Source: Psychrobacter alimentarius
GTDB taxonomy: Bacteria; Pseudomonadota; Gammaproteobacteria; Pseudomonadales; Moraxellaceae
Reading direction: 5' to 3'
Length of the DNA stretch: 64,000 nt
Assembly (NCBI RefSeq): GCF_001606025.1
Contig: NZ_CP014945.1
Location: 2,480,001 to 2,544,000 of the forward strand
Numbering within the stretch: position 1 is the first letter of the stretch; every line of letters starts with the position of its first letter. Below the pieces are notes generated by a model. The model did not search any database and had not been told where the DNA came from. It saw only the letters and a program-made list of their open reading frames with translations. Below are positions 1 to 8,793 of the stretch, one piece after another. The translations under genes were made by a program, and so were the position numbers.

Positions 1-285
1 CAAAACTACGCTAAATCAAGCCGCAAAGGCGATCAGCTATTGGCCAAATATTTTGCTAAGCAGCAATCTGGCTTTTCCCAAAGTCTATTAACACGAACCC
101 AGCGCTACAATGATGCGGTACAATTTTTACAGACTCCATCATCACAGAAGCTTTTAGAGGTTTGTCCACCTGACTTAAAAAATATGGCGAGTCGATTGTC
201 CAAAAATAAAGCCAAAATCCGTTATAGCTATGAGATAGGACTGGAAGCTGGATACCAAGCGCTTGAAGATTGGCATAAGCTTTAA
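1..285 (+). CDS. Hypothetical protein, C-terminal part (5' end outside window)
   Basis: The reading frame is open from the first base of the window and stops with TAA at 283-285, so this is the last 94 codons of a gene that begins upstream. A TTG at position 40 is not needed as a start. The visible part is basic and mostly helical in composition, with no cysteine cluster, signal peptide or membrane segment. I do not recognise the family and assign no function. The next gene is on the opposite strand and convergent. The roughly 100 bases between them show no clear terminator. Confidence 0.6.
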   Translation, partial: QNYAKSSRKGDQLLAKYFAKQQSGFSQSLLTRTQRYNDAVQFLQTPSSQKLLEVCPPDLKNMASRLSKNKAKIRYSYEIGLEAGYQALEDWHKL

Positions 286-386
286 CCTAGAGAGTGGGGC
301 AAAAACCGATGCCATATTATTAGGACAAGCCAATGAGCCTTTTTGATGCCTACAAAATATCTATCGCTACCTTACCTTCTCCAAAC

Positions 387-1160
387 TTATTGATTCTTTA
401 TTTTGCCAGCACGAATGGATAATGGCCAAGTGATTTTTTTCTTGGTTTCAGGATGTCCCCATTCAGGTAGCAAAACGACTCTAAGCTGATCGACTGGATT
501 AAAGCCCAGTACCTTGTTGGCTTCTTTGACGGCTGACCACGTATTAAAATAGCCAATGAGTTCGTCTAAATTCCAAAACTCTTGCATATTGACAGTAGGT
601 ACTTTGATTTCTGCAAATGGAAAAGGCAAGCTTTGATAACTATTTTCTACATGCTGTCGTTCTGCTGGCCAATACGGTGCAATGGTTTGATAATAAAACT
701 GCTGAACAAGGGCATCAACTGCCCCTTCTACATGCAAAACACCATAGGTAATTAGAGCTAAAACACCATTAGGTCTAGCTATACGCGTCACTTCTTTATA
801 GAATTTCTCTAAGTCTAGCCAATGCGCTGCTTGAGCAACGGTAATCAAACCTACTGATTCATCTGCCAATCCACTTTGCTCAGCCAGCGCGGTTCGATAG
901 ATCACATTGTCTTTCTTTTTGGCTTTGGCGATTTGGGCTGAGCTTGCATCAGTGGCAATCACTTCGTCAAACCTTTCGGCCAACAATACAGAAAGCTGTC
1001 CTGTACCACACCCACAGTCTAGCACACGGTTTTGAGCAGCACATAGTTCAGCAAGCTTATCTATTAGTTCAAGAGGATATGAAGGGCGATAAGTGGCATA
1101 CCCTTCAGAACCTTTGGAGAAATGATCTTTAAACGCTAAGTCTTTCATGCTTTCATCCAT
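387..1160 (-). CDS. Class I SAM-dependent methyltransferase (methyltransferase type 11 family)
   Basis: This is a 257-residue soluble protein with a Rossmann-type methyltransferase domain. Motif I, VLDCGCGTG, lies at residues 46-54 and binds S-adenosylmethionine. An acidic residue after strand 2 (TDAS, 70-73) would contact the ribose. The later AQAAHW segment (109-114) resembles the post-motif region of trans-aconitate and other small-molecule methyltransferases. The substrate cannot be read from the sequence. The second methionine (residue 5) has a GGATG upstream and could be the real start. The gene stands alone between a convergent partial gene and a same-strand FhuF-like gene. The family is sure; the target is unknown. 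Confidence 0.85.
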   Translation of the reverse strand: MDESMKDLAFKDHFSKGSEGYATYRPSYPLELIDKLAELCAAQNRVLDCGCGTGQLSVLLAERFDEVIATDASSAQIAKAKKKDNVIYRTALAEQSGLADESVGLITVAQAAHWLDLEKFYKEVTRIARPNGVLALITYGVLHVEGAVDALVQQFYYQTIAPYWPAERQHVENSYQSLPFPFAEIKVPTVNMQEFWNLDELIGYFNTWSAVKEANKVLGFNPVDQLRVVLLPEWGHPETKKKITWPLSIRAGKIKNQ

Positions 1161-1309
1161 TGTTTGGTTTTGTACTTATATCATAGTTCGCGATATAGCT
1201 TAGAAACACCACTTATTTGTGTATCCTAAGCCTGTTTATAGCTCACTCAAAGCAGATCAAACCATTAACATCCATAGTGTTATACCTATAAAACACTAGG
1301 TCACAGCTT

Positions 1310-1702
1310 CTACCTCTTTTTCTTCTTAGGCTTCACGACCAACAATGGACAGTTACTACAATACTCTATGGGATCAGTGGCTTTATAATAAAAGCAGCAA
1401 CTTTTTCTTAATCGAATTAAGCCGCTATCCTCAGTCAGTTTTATTTTTTTAACGTCATAGCGTTTTAATGGATTATGATCGATACCAAATATCTCAGGCG
1501 CAGCTTCCTTTATCAAATACGCATAATCTTGTTTGACTTTTTCTTGGATGATTGGAGATGTGGTGGTAATTTTTTTCTCATATAGCGAATATACCCGCAC
1601 TGCTGTGTTTTCCCACAAAATGCGCGGATGAATTTTTGTCACATCAACCATGACCTGCCATAGTAAAGCCAAATGATTGGCAAAAAGGTTTTTGACCACC
1701 AT
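1310..1702 (-). CDS. Short FhuF-like (2Fe-2S) protein
   Basis: This 130-residue protein ends with a CC-x11-CxxC cysteine cluster (RKSCCFYYK ... YCSNCPLL), closely like the C-terminal [2Fe-2S] motif of ferric-siderophore reductase FhuF (CC-x10-CxxC). The preceding segment, HPRILWENTAVRVYSLYE, also resembles the C-terminal half of FhuF. Full FhuF proteins are about 260 residues, so the N-terminal half is missing. A good ribosome site (GGAGA, 3 bases before the ATG) suggests that the short form is expressed as such and is not simply a broken gene. The likely role is electron transfer or iron release from siderophores, but no siderophore genes adjoin it. The basic tail PKKKKR is unusual. Confidence 0.6.
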   Translation of the reverse strand: MVVKNLFANHLALLWQVMVDVTKIHPRILWENTAVRVYSLYEKKITTTSPIIQEKVKQDYAYLIKEAAPEIFGIDHNPLKRYDVKKIKLTEDSGLIRLRKSCCFYYKATDPIEYCSNCPLLVVKPKKKKR

Positions 1703-1769
1703 TTCTCTCCATTTTCCCCTATCATTTTTTTATTGTTGATATGCGACTCTAACAAAACAACTCACAAAT

Positions 1770-1799
1770 AAAAAAGGGACCAATCAATGTCCCTTTTTT
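1770..1799 (-). terminator. Rho-independent terminator of aspA
   Basis: AAAAAAGGGAC and GTCCCTTTTTT form an 11-bp stem around an 8-base loop, with a T run in both directions. It lies 67 bases beyond the end of the aspartase gene and just upstream of the FhuF-like gene, so it separates the two transcripts. Confidence 0.85.
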
Positions 1800-1865
1800 A
1801 TGAAAGCCTAACTAACCTCAGTCGATGCTAATTCTCGTGGCAAAATATGTTTATATCAATGATCT

Positions 1866-3290
1866 TTATATACTACTGACCATCGTATCAGGTGATAAAA
1901 TCGCTGCTAGCTCTTCGTCACTAAGTAGTTTTTCTTGTTTGACCAGCTCCGCCACGCCTGACCCACTTAGTAATGCATGTCCTGCGATACGACTTGCGTT
2001 TTCATAGCCAATATGTGGCACCAGTGCCGTCACGATACCGATGCTATTTTCGACATGCTGTGCGCAGCGGGCTTCATTGGCCGTAATCCCTTTGATGCAC
2101 AGATCATCCAACATGCGAATCGACTTTTCTAACAGACGCGCGTTGTTCAATAGGTTATAGACAATCAGCGGCTCCATTGCGTTCAGCTGTAACTGTCCTG
2201 CTTCTGCTGCCATAGTAATCGTCGTGTCCGTACCCATCACCTGAAATGCCGTTTGGTTCATGGCTTCAGGAATCACTGGATTGACCTTACCTGGCATAAT
2301 AGACGAGCCAGGCTGCATGGCAGGTAGATTGATTTCGCCCAACCCTGTGCGTGGCCCGCTCGATAATAGACGCAAGTCATTGTTTAGCTTAGATAATTTG
2401 ATGGATAGACGCTTGAGCGCACCAGAAAACGTAATAAAGGCACCCATATCAGCGCTGGCTGCTATCAGATCATCAGCAAGTGTCACTGGCAAACCACTGA
2501 TATCAGCCAACTCCTCAATTGCCAAACTGGCATAGCCTTTAGGCGCATTGATACCTGTACCGATAGCGGTGCCGCCTAAATTCAATTCGCACAATTGCAA
2601 GCAAGCTTGTTCGATTTGCGCTATTTCACTGCCCACGTCACTGGCAAAAGCATTGAACTCTTGACCGAGCGTCATCGGCACCGCATCTTGTAATTGGGTG
2701 CGACCCATCTTGAGGATACCGCCAAATGCTTGTCCTTTAGCCGCTAAGCTTTGTTGTAGGTTAAGAATGGCTGCTTTCAGTGGTTTTGCTGCAAACACGA
2801 TCGCTAAACGTGCCGCGCTAGGATAGACATCATTGGTCGATTGAGAGCGGTTCACATCATTATTGGGGTGCAAATGACGGTATTGACCATACTCAAAGCC
2901 CATTTTTTTTAGGCCAATATTAGCAATGACTTCGTTAGCATTCATGTTGGTTGACGTGCCTGCCCCGCCTTGGATGAGATCGACAATGAATTGATCATGA
3001 TGCTCGCCATTGATCAGATCCGTACACGCTTCGGTAATGGCGCCAAGTTTATCTTCAGTGAGTAATCCATGCTGATAGTTGGCCTTGGCAGCAGCTGCTT
3101 TTACCATGGCCAGCGCTTTAATCAAATCCGGAAAATGACTGATTGGCGTGCCAGTGATATTAAAATTTTGATACGCGCGCTGTGTTTGAATACCATACAA
3201 AGCCGCTGCAGGAACGGCTTGTTCGCCCAATAAATCTTTCTCAATACGAGTTGGGGTGTTGTCATCAGTCAGGTTGTCGATGTTTTTCAT
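1866..3290 (-). CDS. aspA: Aspartate ammonia-lyase (aspartase)
   Basis: The enzyme interconverts L-aspartate with fumarate plus ammonia. The 474-residue protein belongs to the fumarase/aspartase superfamily. It has GGAGTSTNMNANEV at 108-121, SQSTNDVYPSA at 149-159, and the superfamily signature GSSIMPGKVNP at 328-338, which carries the mobile catalytic serine loop. The N-terminus (RIEKDLLGE ... YGIQTQRA) is of the aspartase type and not the class II fumarase type, and I chose the name on that basis. The length matches the family (about 470). A LysR-type gene lies 268 bp upstream on the same strand and may regulate it. Three 16-bp-spaced direct repeats sit in the promoter region. Fumarase activity is the main alternative. 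Confidence 0.88.
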   Translation of the reverse strand: MKNIDNLTDDNTPTRIEKDLLGEQAVPAAALYGIQTQRAYQNFNITGTPISHFPDLIKALAMVKAAAAKANYQHGLLTEDKLGAITEACTDLINGEHHDQFIVDLIQGGAGTSTNMNANEVIANIGLKKMGFEYGQYRHLHPNNDVNRSQSTNDVYPSAARLAIVFAAKPLKAAILNLQQSLAAKGQAFGGILKMGRTQLQDAVPMTLGQEFNAFASDVGSEIAQIEQACLQLCELNLGGTAIGTGINAPKGYASLAIEELADISGLPVTLADDLIAASADMGAFITFSGALKRLSIKLSKLNNDLRLLSSGPRTGLGEINLPAMQPGSSIMPGKVNPVIPEAMNQTAFQVMGTDTTITMAAEAGQLQLNAMEPLIVYNLLNNARLLEKSIRMLDDLCIKGITANEARCAQHVENSIGIVTALVPHIGYENASRIAGHALLSGSGVAELVKQEKLLSDEELAAILSPDTMVSSI

Positions 3291-3342
3291 ATTTTTTGGT
3301 CTTCTTGGAGATGAGGTCAGTTAAATCAGTTAACGCACCATA

Positions 3343-3388
3343 CTTATGTATTTAAAAATTTATGTACTTGAAGCTTTATGTACTTAAG
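3343..3388. repeat. Three direct repeats with 16-bp period upstream of aspA
   Basis: CTTATGTATTTAA (3343), TTTATGTACTTGA (3359) and TTTATGTACTTAA (3375) start exactly 16 bases apart, 55-100 bases before the aspA start. Phased direct repeats in a promoter region may be binding sites for a regulator. No named regulator box is recognised. Confidence 0.5.
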
Positions 3389-3558
3389 AAGTCTTGGCGT
3401 TACTAAAAAGCAGAGTCATCGTAACTGAGAATAGAGCGCGAGAAAAACGTAAATATTCTGCTCTCAGCCCCAAAAATATTCGTGCTTAGCAAATTATGTT
3501 ACAGATACGCTTGCTCTACTGAGCATTGATATGTGTAAGATACATGTCTTGGGATAGC

Positions 3559-4422
3559 TCACAGTCCCAGCACTTGCTGTAAGGCATTGATCTGTGGCTG
3601 CTGACGATCCGCATACCGATACGCCAGCACCACCTCCCGAACCAAGCTGTTATCGCCCAAATAATGAATTTGTACGGGCGCTGCACTGCGAATCCAGAGT
3701 CCAGCATAAGGTATCAAGGCCACGCCCAAACCTGACTCCACCATCCTAACAATGGCATCTAAGTCATTAATCTCCATGATGGTATTGACCTTGATGTCTT
3801 GTTTTTTAAAAAACTTACTGAGCTTTGCCCCTGCTGAGGATTGCAAGCTGTAATGGATGAATGGATGCTGCTCAAGCGTTTGTTTAACACTATGAAACGG
3901 CCATTTTTTGGGACTGATAAGTACATAAGGTTCGGTCATAATAGACTGGGCCACGATGTCTTTTGGCAAGGCAAAAGAGGGTTGTATGGTAATGGCCGCA
4001 TCTATCTCCCCGACTTCGAGTTTCTCAAATAACTCTATAGCACGTCCAGGGACAATCTCTGTCTGCATTAATGGGGCGAGCAGAGTAATCGCCTTTAGCG
4101 CTTCGGGTAAAATACCCACTTGTACTGAATTGATAGCGCCAATTCTAAGCTGTCCATAGTAGCTCGCAATGTCAGTATCTGAAGGCAGCTGCATGGTGGC
4201 ATAAAGCGCCAAAATCTCTTTGGCAATAGGCAAAATACGGGTGCCTTGCGGGTTGAGCGTGATGGCTCTGGCAGAGCGGGTAAATAATGACAATCCCAAA
4301 TTATCTTCTAAGGTTTTAATCTGGGCACTGACCGCCGATTGGGTCAGGTTGATATGCCGAGCAGCCGCGGCAAAACTGTCCAATTCGCAAACGGCTACAA
4401 AGGTTTTAAGCTCTCTTATCAT
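3559..4422 (-). CDS. LysR-family transcriptional regulator
   Basis: This is a 287-residue LysR-type regulator. The N-terminal winged helix-turn-helix (first about 60 residues) contains SFAAAARHINLTQSAVSAQI followed by the typical LEDNLGLSLFTR segment. The rest is a periplasmic-binding-protein-like effector domain. I chose the ATG at 4422 (MIRELKTF) because LysR proteins start just before this segment. An in-frame ATG at 4449 would add nine non-conserved residues. The gene precedes aspA in the same direction with a 268-bp gap, so it may control aspA or its own promoter. The effector is unknown. A MITE-like element (4456-4580) begins about 35 bases upstream of the start, where the promoter should be. 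Confidence 0.85.
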   Translation of the reverse strand: MIRELKTFVAVCELDSFAAAARHINLTQSAVSAQIKTLEDNLGLSLFTRSARAITLNPQGTRILPIAKEILALYATMQLPSDTDIASYYGQLRIGAINSVQVGILPEALKAITLLAPLMQTEIVPGRAIELFEKLEVGEIDAAITIQPSFALPKDIVAQSIMTEPYVLISPKKWPFHSVKQTLEQHPFIHYSLQSSAGAKLSKFFKKQDIKVNTIMEINDLDAIVRMVESGLGVALIPYAGLWIRSAAPVQIHYLGDNSLVREVVLAYRYADRQQPQINALQQVLGL

Positions 4423-4455
4423 TGATGTCACCACACTTATTATCACCACGGTCAG

Positions 4456-4580
4456 ATAAGGTACAACAATGATACCCTGCTGCCAATGTTATATTTTTTT
4501 GTTCGCTGTGCCTTTGCCGACAGGGACTACAAAAGTATGATGTTGGCAGTACGCAAGAGAAGTTGATACCAGTAGCGTGC
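4456..4580. mobile_element. MITE-like palindromic element, copy 1 (loop inverted, degenerate)
   Basis: The stem arms are CTGCCAATG... (4480-4501) and ...TGTTGGCAG (4530-4549). They enclose a loop that is the reverse complement of the loop in the copies at 5155 and 54798. The left flank AAGGTACAACAATGAT is shared with the 5155 copy in the same orientation, so only the loop is flipped. The right side continues as half of another element (ACGCAAGA...ATACCAGTAGC). It lies directly upstream of the LysR gene. The outer limits are approximate. Confidence 0.6.
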
Positions 4581-4755
4581 TTTTACCTCATCGATTGTCA
4601 TTATACGTTCATTTTTGTTCTATAGAATGCGTGGATTCTTTTGGATTACCAGTGATGTGACACACTTTTAATCCACGATAAAAACAGTATATACGGTCAT
4701 CGTATTTTACTGATATCTATGAAGATTTCTATTGCGATAACAGCGAGTCGATATA

Positions 4756-5124
4756 ATGAGCAGTTACCTGTGTTTGACAGATTATGAAAAGAATTTGATT
4801 GATAGCGCTTTACTTATCTTGATGCAAAAAAACATTCAATATAGCAACCAGTCAACAGAAGACTTCATACAGCAGCACTATCAAAACTTTAACCTGACGC
4901 TTTTTGAATTATGCGCAAAAATCAAATCTCCTGATTTTGATAAGAATATGAGTCTATCCTCAAAAGAAATCAAAAGCATTAAAAAAGGGTTGACCTCGCT
5001 ATACAGCCTTATCTCTCAAAAAGCGGTGAAGAAAAAAGAGGTGAACCAAAAAGATGACTATAAAAGTTATAAGCTACAAATCATAGAGCTGGAGAAAAAA
5101 ATTGGGGTGATAGAAATGGCTTAA
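4756..5124 (+). CDS. Hypothetical protein, 122 residues
   Basis: This small, lysine-rich, mostly helical protein has a predicted coiled-coil-like C-terminus (LQIIELEKKIGVIE). It has no signal peptide, no membrane segment and no recognised domain. The ribosome site is weak (GCGAG about 7 bases upstream). It stands alone between two MITE-like elements (4456-4580 and 5155-5446). AT-rich codons and isolation suggest an accessory gene. No function can be given. Confidence 0.55.
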   Translation: MSSYLCLTDYEKNLIDSALLILMQKNIQYSNQSTEDFIQQHYQNFNLTLFELCAKIKSPDFDKNMSLSSKEIKSIKKGLTSLYSLISQKAVKKKEVNQKDDYKSYKLQIIELEKKIGVIEMA

Positions 5125-5154
5125 GAACGGGCGATTATTTTGCGCCGTTTGTTA

Positions 5155-5299
5155 TATAGCTAATCCTAAATAAAAAAGGTACAACAATGATGCTGGACTG
5201 CCAACGATATATTTTCGTCGCCTCTGTCTGCGAAGGCACAGCAAGCAAGAAAATATGACGTTGGCAGCACTGTATGTATTTTATACTGGATTGACTATA
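5155..5299. mobile_element. MITE-like palindromic element, copy 2 (145 bp)
   Basis: It is bounded by TATAGCTAATCC (5155) and GGATTGACTATA (5288-5299), which are imperfect terminal inverted repeats. Inside, 19-base arms CTGCCAACG... (5198-5216) and ...CGTTGGCAG (5249-5267) enclose a 32-base loop that begins GTCGCCTCTGTCTGCGAAGG. The copy at 54798 has the same total length and nearly the same loop but a different stem. There is no open reading frame of note. Confidence 0.75.
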
Positions 5300-5446
5300 G
5301 TTGATTTATTTTAAAACCGATACCGTGCTACTGGTATGAATGTTGCGCCGCCTCTGTTTAGCAGCACGCAAGAAGCATTCATACCAGTAGCACGTGGCTA
5401 TTTTATTTCGACCAAACTGGTTCTATTTTATTTAGAATCGACCGTA
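5296..5446. mobile_element. MITE-like palindromic element, copy 3 (151 bp), tandem with copy 2
   Basis: It starts with TATAGTTGATTT, sharing TATA with the end of copy 2, and ends with GAATCGACCGTA at 5435-5446. The inner stem is a perfect 19 bp (5324-5342 with 5376-5394), and the loop is related to the others (CGCCTCTGTTTAGCAGCAC). The element ends at the base next to the response-regulator stop codon (5447-5449), so it lies immediately 3' of that minus-strand gene and may act as its transcript end. Confidence 0.75.
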
Positions 5447-6388
5447 TTACTGTCGACTGATACGCCACCCTCTGAATTTGTTAAAAAAACCCTTAAGCCT
5501 GTCAGAAAAGCTAAATGCTTCTGACTCTGTTACCTCTTCAACATGATGCCGGGTAGCCAATATGGGCTGTTTTACCAATTTTTCATGATGGTCAAAGGCG
5601 CGATCAAGGCTGATACTCATCATCGTGAAATTGGTCGGGCGCGGCAGACAACGATATACCTGACCTTTATTGATCAGGTCAATCACCATATGTGCGTCTT
5701 TAAATTCCGTCAGCATCAACACCATCAGATCAGGCTGAATGTTTTTTAATGCATAAACGATGGGCGTGATGTTTTCACCATTCAGTGTGGCATCGGTTAT
5801 CGTAACGCCAAAACTCTTTTTCTGTAATAGCTTTGCTGCTTGCTCAAGGTTGCTTGCCCAACTGACACTATAGGTATGCTTGAAATGCTGCTTCATTTGT
5901 TGATAGATATCTTCATTATCGTCTAACACCAAAATGTTGCGTTTGGTATTGCTACTGTATGCTGCACTGTGCTGAATATCATCTGCTTGGCTAGGCTCTT
6001 GTAAAATATCCTGCGTTTGCTGGGCAATCTCGGTGGCTTTGTTGACGACCTTTTTGAGCTCGTCATTTTGCCACGGCTTGGTAATATAACGATAGATTTC
6101 ACCTTCATTGACTGAATCAATCACTGCATTAAGATCGGCGTAACCTGTCAGCAAAATACGAATGGTATTGGGTGAGGCTTCTTTAACCTCGCGCAATACT
6201 TCGGTGCCTTGCTTATCTGGCATGCGCTGGTCACTGATGACCACTTGCACTTCATGCTCATTGACATACTGCATCAATTCATTGGCATCCGTGGTGATAA
6301 ACACGTCATGTGACTGACGAAAGTGCATTTTTAGACTGCGTAAAATGCGCGGCTCATCGTCGATAAAAGCGATCTTTGGTTTTTGCAT
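5447..6388 (-). CDS. Response regulator with two receiver domains
   Basis: The 313-residue protein has two CheY-like receiver domains and no DNA-binding or enzymatic output domain. The first (about 1-120) is complete: acidic pair D10/D11, phospho-acceptor D53 in ISDQRMPD, T81 and K104 (TKPW). The second (about 150-270) has D156/D157, D199 and T227, but the invariant lysine is replaced by R250 (PRPT), so its phosphorylation may be altered. The C-terminal 45 residues are a basic tail. It starts 47 bases after the sensor kinase stop, with a good AGGGTG ribosome site, so the two form an operon and a cognate pair. The output presumably works through protein contact. Transcription likely ends in the adjoining palindromic element. 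Confidence 0.88.
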   Translation of the reverse strand: MQKPKIAFIDDEPRILRSLKMHFRQSHDVFITTDANELMQYVNEHEVQVVISDQRMPDKQGTEVLREVKEASPNTIRILLTGYADLNAVIDSVNEGEIYRYITKPWQNDELKKVVNKATEIAQQTQDILQEPSQADDIQHSAAYSSNTKRNILVLDDNEDIYQQMKQHFKHTYSVSWASNLEQAAKLLQKKSFGVTITDATLNGENITPIVYALKNIQPDLMVLMLTEFKDAHMVIDLINKGQVYRCLPRPTNFTMMSISLDRAFDHHEKLVKQPILATRHHVEEVTESEAFSFSDRLKGFFNKFRGWRISRQ

Positions 6389-6435
6389 GACACCCTCTTT
6401 AAGTAAATTTCTTTAAGTAAATGGTTAGAAACATC

Positions 6436-8793
6436 TCAACTTTCGAACAAAGCTTGTGAGGGTTTATTTTCACGAGATTTAGGCTGTATCGGCAGCATAA
6501 TGGTAAAAGTTGTGCCCTCGCCCACGGCCGAATGAGCGTTGATACTGCCGCCATGCTGCTCCATAATTTGAGTGCTGATGGCAAGTCCTAAGCCTGTACC
6601 ATCACCTGCTTTTTTGGTGGTGAAAAATGGTTCAAAGATACGCGCCAATGTGCTTTCATTGATGCCTTGCCCATTGTCGGCGACTTGAACCATTATTTTT
6701 TGCTGTGCTTCATCGACAGATGAGATAATGTGCAACTCACCTTTACGGTCAGGTTTGATGGCTTGAGCGGCATTGTTGAATAAATTCAGCAACACCTGAT
6801 TGATTTGAGAAGGATTGCATTGCACCAAAGGTAGCAGCGCTAAATCGGTCGTAACCGCCATGCTCTTAAGGTTGTTGCGTGTCATGACGAGCGAAGTATT
6901 GATACAGTCATTGATATCGACGTCCTTTACTTTGGACTCATCGATTCGAGAAAAGTCGCGCAAGCTAAGTACCAACTCCGCAATCTGATCGACACCGTAT
7001 AATCCATCCTTGATGAGATCTGCCAAGTCCTCACTCACCTCGTCTGCTTTGATTTCTTCACAGCACTGCAAGGTTTGATCGATAAGCTGTGCTACTTGTT
7101 CTTGGTTCGCATCAGGTGTTTTTAGCGCTTGTAATAATTGATCGGTATGGCTGAGCAGTTCATCAAAGCGCACCAGATTGTCACCAACCAATTCCATGTT
7201 ACTACGTACATAACCGAGTGGTGTATTGACCTCATGCGCCACGCCTGCCACCATTTGTCCGAGCGTGGCCATTTTTTCAGAGCGTACCAGCTGTACTTGC
7301 GAGGCTTTTAACTCATCCATCGCCTGCTGCAAATCTTGAGTACGAGCGGCGACTTGCTTTTCGAGATGGACATTGATTTCGGCAAGCGCGCCTTCGTTTT
7401 CGACAACCCGATCAATCAACTGGTTGGTCTGATCGCTGATGATTTGAATCTCACTCACATTGGAATTGGGCAATTTGTGATCGCTGAGTTTTTGATATTG
7501 TTTTTGTTCAATCAAAGCGCCCATGTCTGCTACTGCCGAGGCCATACGCTTTAACGGTCGAGTAAAATAGCGACGGAACACCCATGCGGTCAGAAGCAAA
7601 ATAGGCAGAAAACCCAATAGCATTGCCTGAATGAGCTGATTAGACAGCGCATTGGCAACACTCATCATGTCGCTGTTTGGTTTGACAATGACCATTTTCC
7701 AATAAGTGAATGGCATACGAAACACGAAAGCGGTGGCAGGCTCTTGTAATACAAAATCATTGGGTACATCGATGGTGTCCACTAAATGACTGTCTACCAA
7801 ATTAAAGGTCTGATCGATGTTTAGTAGGAGCAGCGCTGAGAGCAGCTTAGACTCTTGCTCGCTGATTTTACCCACATTGGTGGTACTCAAAATACTGCGT
7901 GCTGCCAACGTATAACGGTTCTCGTCTTTGGCAACGGCTTCATCAATAAGCGTTTGATTGATACTATCCAGACTATCAGCAATGGGCGCAAAACCAGGCG
8001 TTTTTTCTGCCAACTGATGCGCGGTCACCATCTCGCCTTGAGGGTTGTTTTCGGTCACTTGAGTGACAATAGATTGGTCAGGAAACGTTAAAAACCGATT
8101 GTCCAAATCTACTAAAAATACGTAACCACCAAGCTTTTCTTGCCATTTTTTCATGGCTGTATCGAGGTTATCGAGCAGCAGATTGAACGTCACTACCCCG
8201 TCAAAGGCTTGATTGCGACTGTCATACAAGGCTTTAGCACAGGTCATCATTGGCTGATTGCTCACCGGATCAAAGTACGCTCGGCTCCACACACAATGAT
8301 CATGACGCGCATACATTGCAGGGATGTACCACCAGTCTCGATAATATGCATTGGGCGTTTGCAGCACCTGATTGTAGCGCTCTGTCTGCTGCATGACACC
8401 AGATTGATCACGCATCCACACAAATGATTTGCGATCTCGTCCCTCAGTATATGTGTTGAGATCAAACCACACACCCCCGCCCACGATTCTCTGATCGGTT
8501 TGGCTCATGAGGTTATTAAAAGCCTCTTTATACAAAGCGTCCTGTTTGGGCAATCCGCCAGCTATGGCACTGGTCGCTTTTGCCAAGCCATCGACGTGAT
8601 TGATACTCGTCATGATGCTGTTGATCACTTCATTACCAGTTTCAACCACAGTTTCCGATGTCATTGCCAATATGCGTGGCTTTCCTTGGGTTTCAATGAC
8701 CCAATACACCATCATAGTAATGAGCGCAAACGCCAATGCTAAGATAATCAGCATACGTGTGGTGATACTACCGAGCCGACCAGCTCCACTCAT
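6436..8793 (-). CDS. Membrane sensor histidine kinase
   Basis: This is a 785-residue inner-membrane kinase. It has a transmembrane segment at 14-33, a large periplasmic sensor region (about 35-380; cache-like, with an aromatic-rich [12 protein letters not shown] stretch), a second transmembrane segment at 386-405, and a HAMP-like linker. A coiled coil follows (about 465-505), then a HisKA-type domain with phospho-acceptor H520 ([10 protein letters not shown]) and an HATPase domain with N-box NLFNNAAQA (670-678), DNGQGI (706-711) and GTGLGLAI (732-739). The HEVNTPLG form of the H-box is typical of group 4 kinases. It is first in an operon with the double-receiver regulator. The ligand is unknown; a small molecule is likely for a cache-like fold. 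The start has an AGGGTG ribosome site. Confidence 0.9.
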   Translation of the reverse strand: MSGAGRLGSITTRMLIILALAFALITMMVYWVIETQGKPRILAMTSETVVETGNEVINSIMTSINHVDGLAKATSAIAGGLPKQDALYKEAFNNLMSQTDQRIVGGGVWFDLNTYTEGRDRKSFVWMRDQSGVMQQTERYNQVLQTPNAYYRDWWYIPAMYARHDHCVWSRAYFDPVSNQPMMTCAKALYDSRNQAFDGVVTFNLLLDNLDTAMKKWQEKLGGYVFLVDLDNRFLTFPDQSIVTQVTENNPQGEMVTAHQLAEKTPGFAPIADSLDSINQTLIDEAVAKDENRYTLAARSILSTTNVGKISEQESKLLSALLLLNIDQTFNLVDSHLVDTIDVPNDFVLQEPATAFVFRMPFTYWKMVIVKPNSDMMSVANALSNQLIQAMLLGFLPILLLTAWVFRRYFTRPLKRMASAVADMGALIEQKQYQKLSDHKLPNSNVSEIQIISDQTNQLIDRVVENEGALAEINVHLEKQVAARTQDLQQAMDELKASQVQLVRSEKMATLGQMVAGVAHEVNTPLGYVRSNMELVGDNLVRFDELLSHTDQLLQALKTPDANQEQVAQLIDQTLQCCEEIKADEVSEDLADLIKDGLYGVDQIAELVLSLRDFSRIDESKVKDVDINDCINTSLVMTRNNLKSMAVTTDLALLPLVQCNPSQINQVLLNLFNNAAQAIKPDRKGELHIISSVDEAQQKIMVQVADNGQGINESTLARIFEPFFTTKKAGDGTGLGLAISTQIMEQHGGSINAHSAVGEGTTFTIMLPIQPKSRENKPSQALFES

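Noticed and set aside
1866..3290. Class II fumarase as the identity of the 474-residue lyase
   Set aside because: The superfamily signature is shared, but the N-terminal RIEKDLLGE/YGIQTQRA pattern is that of aspartases.
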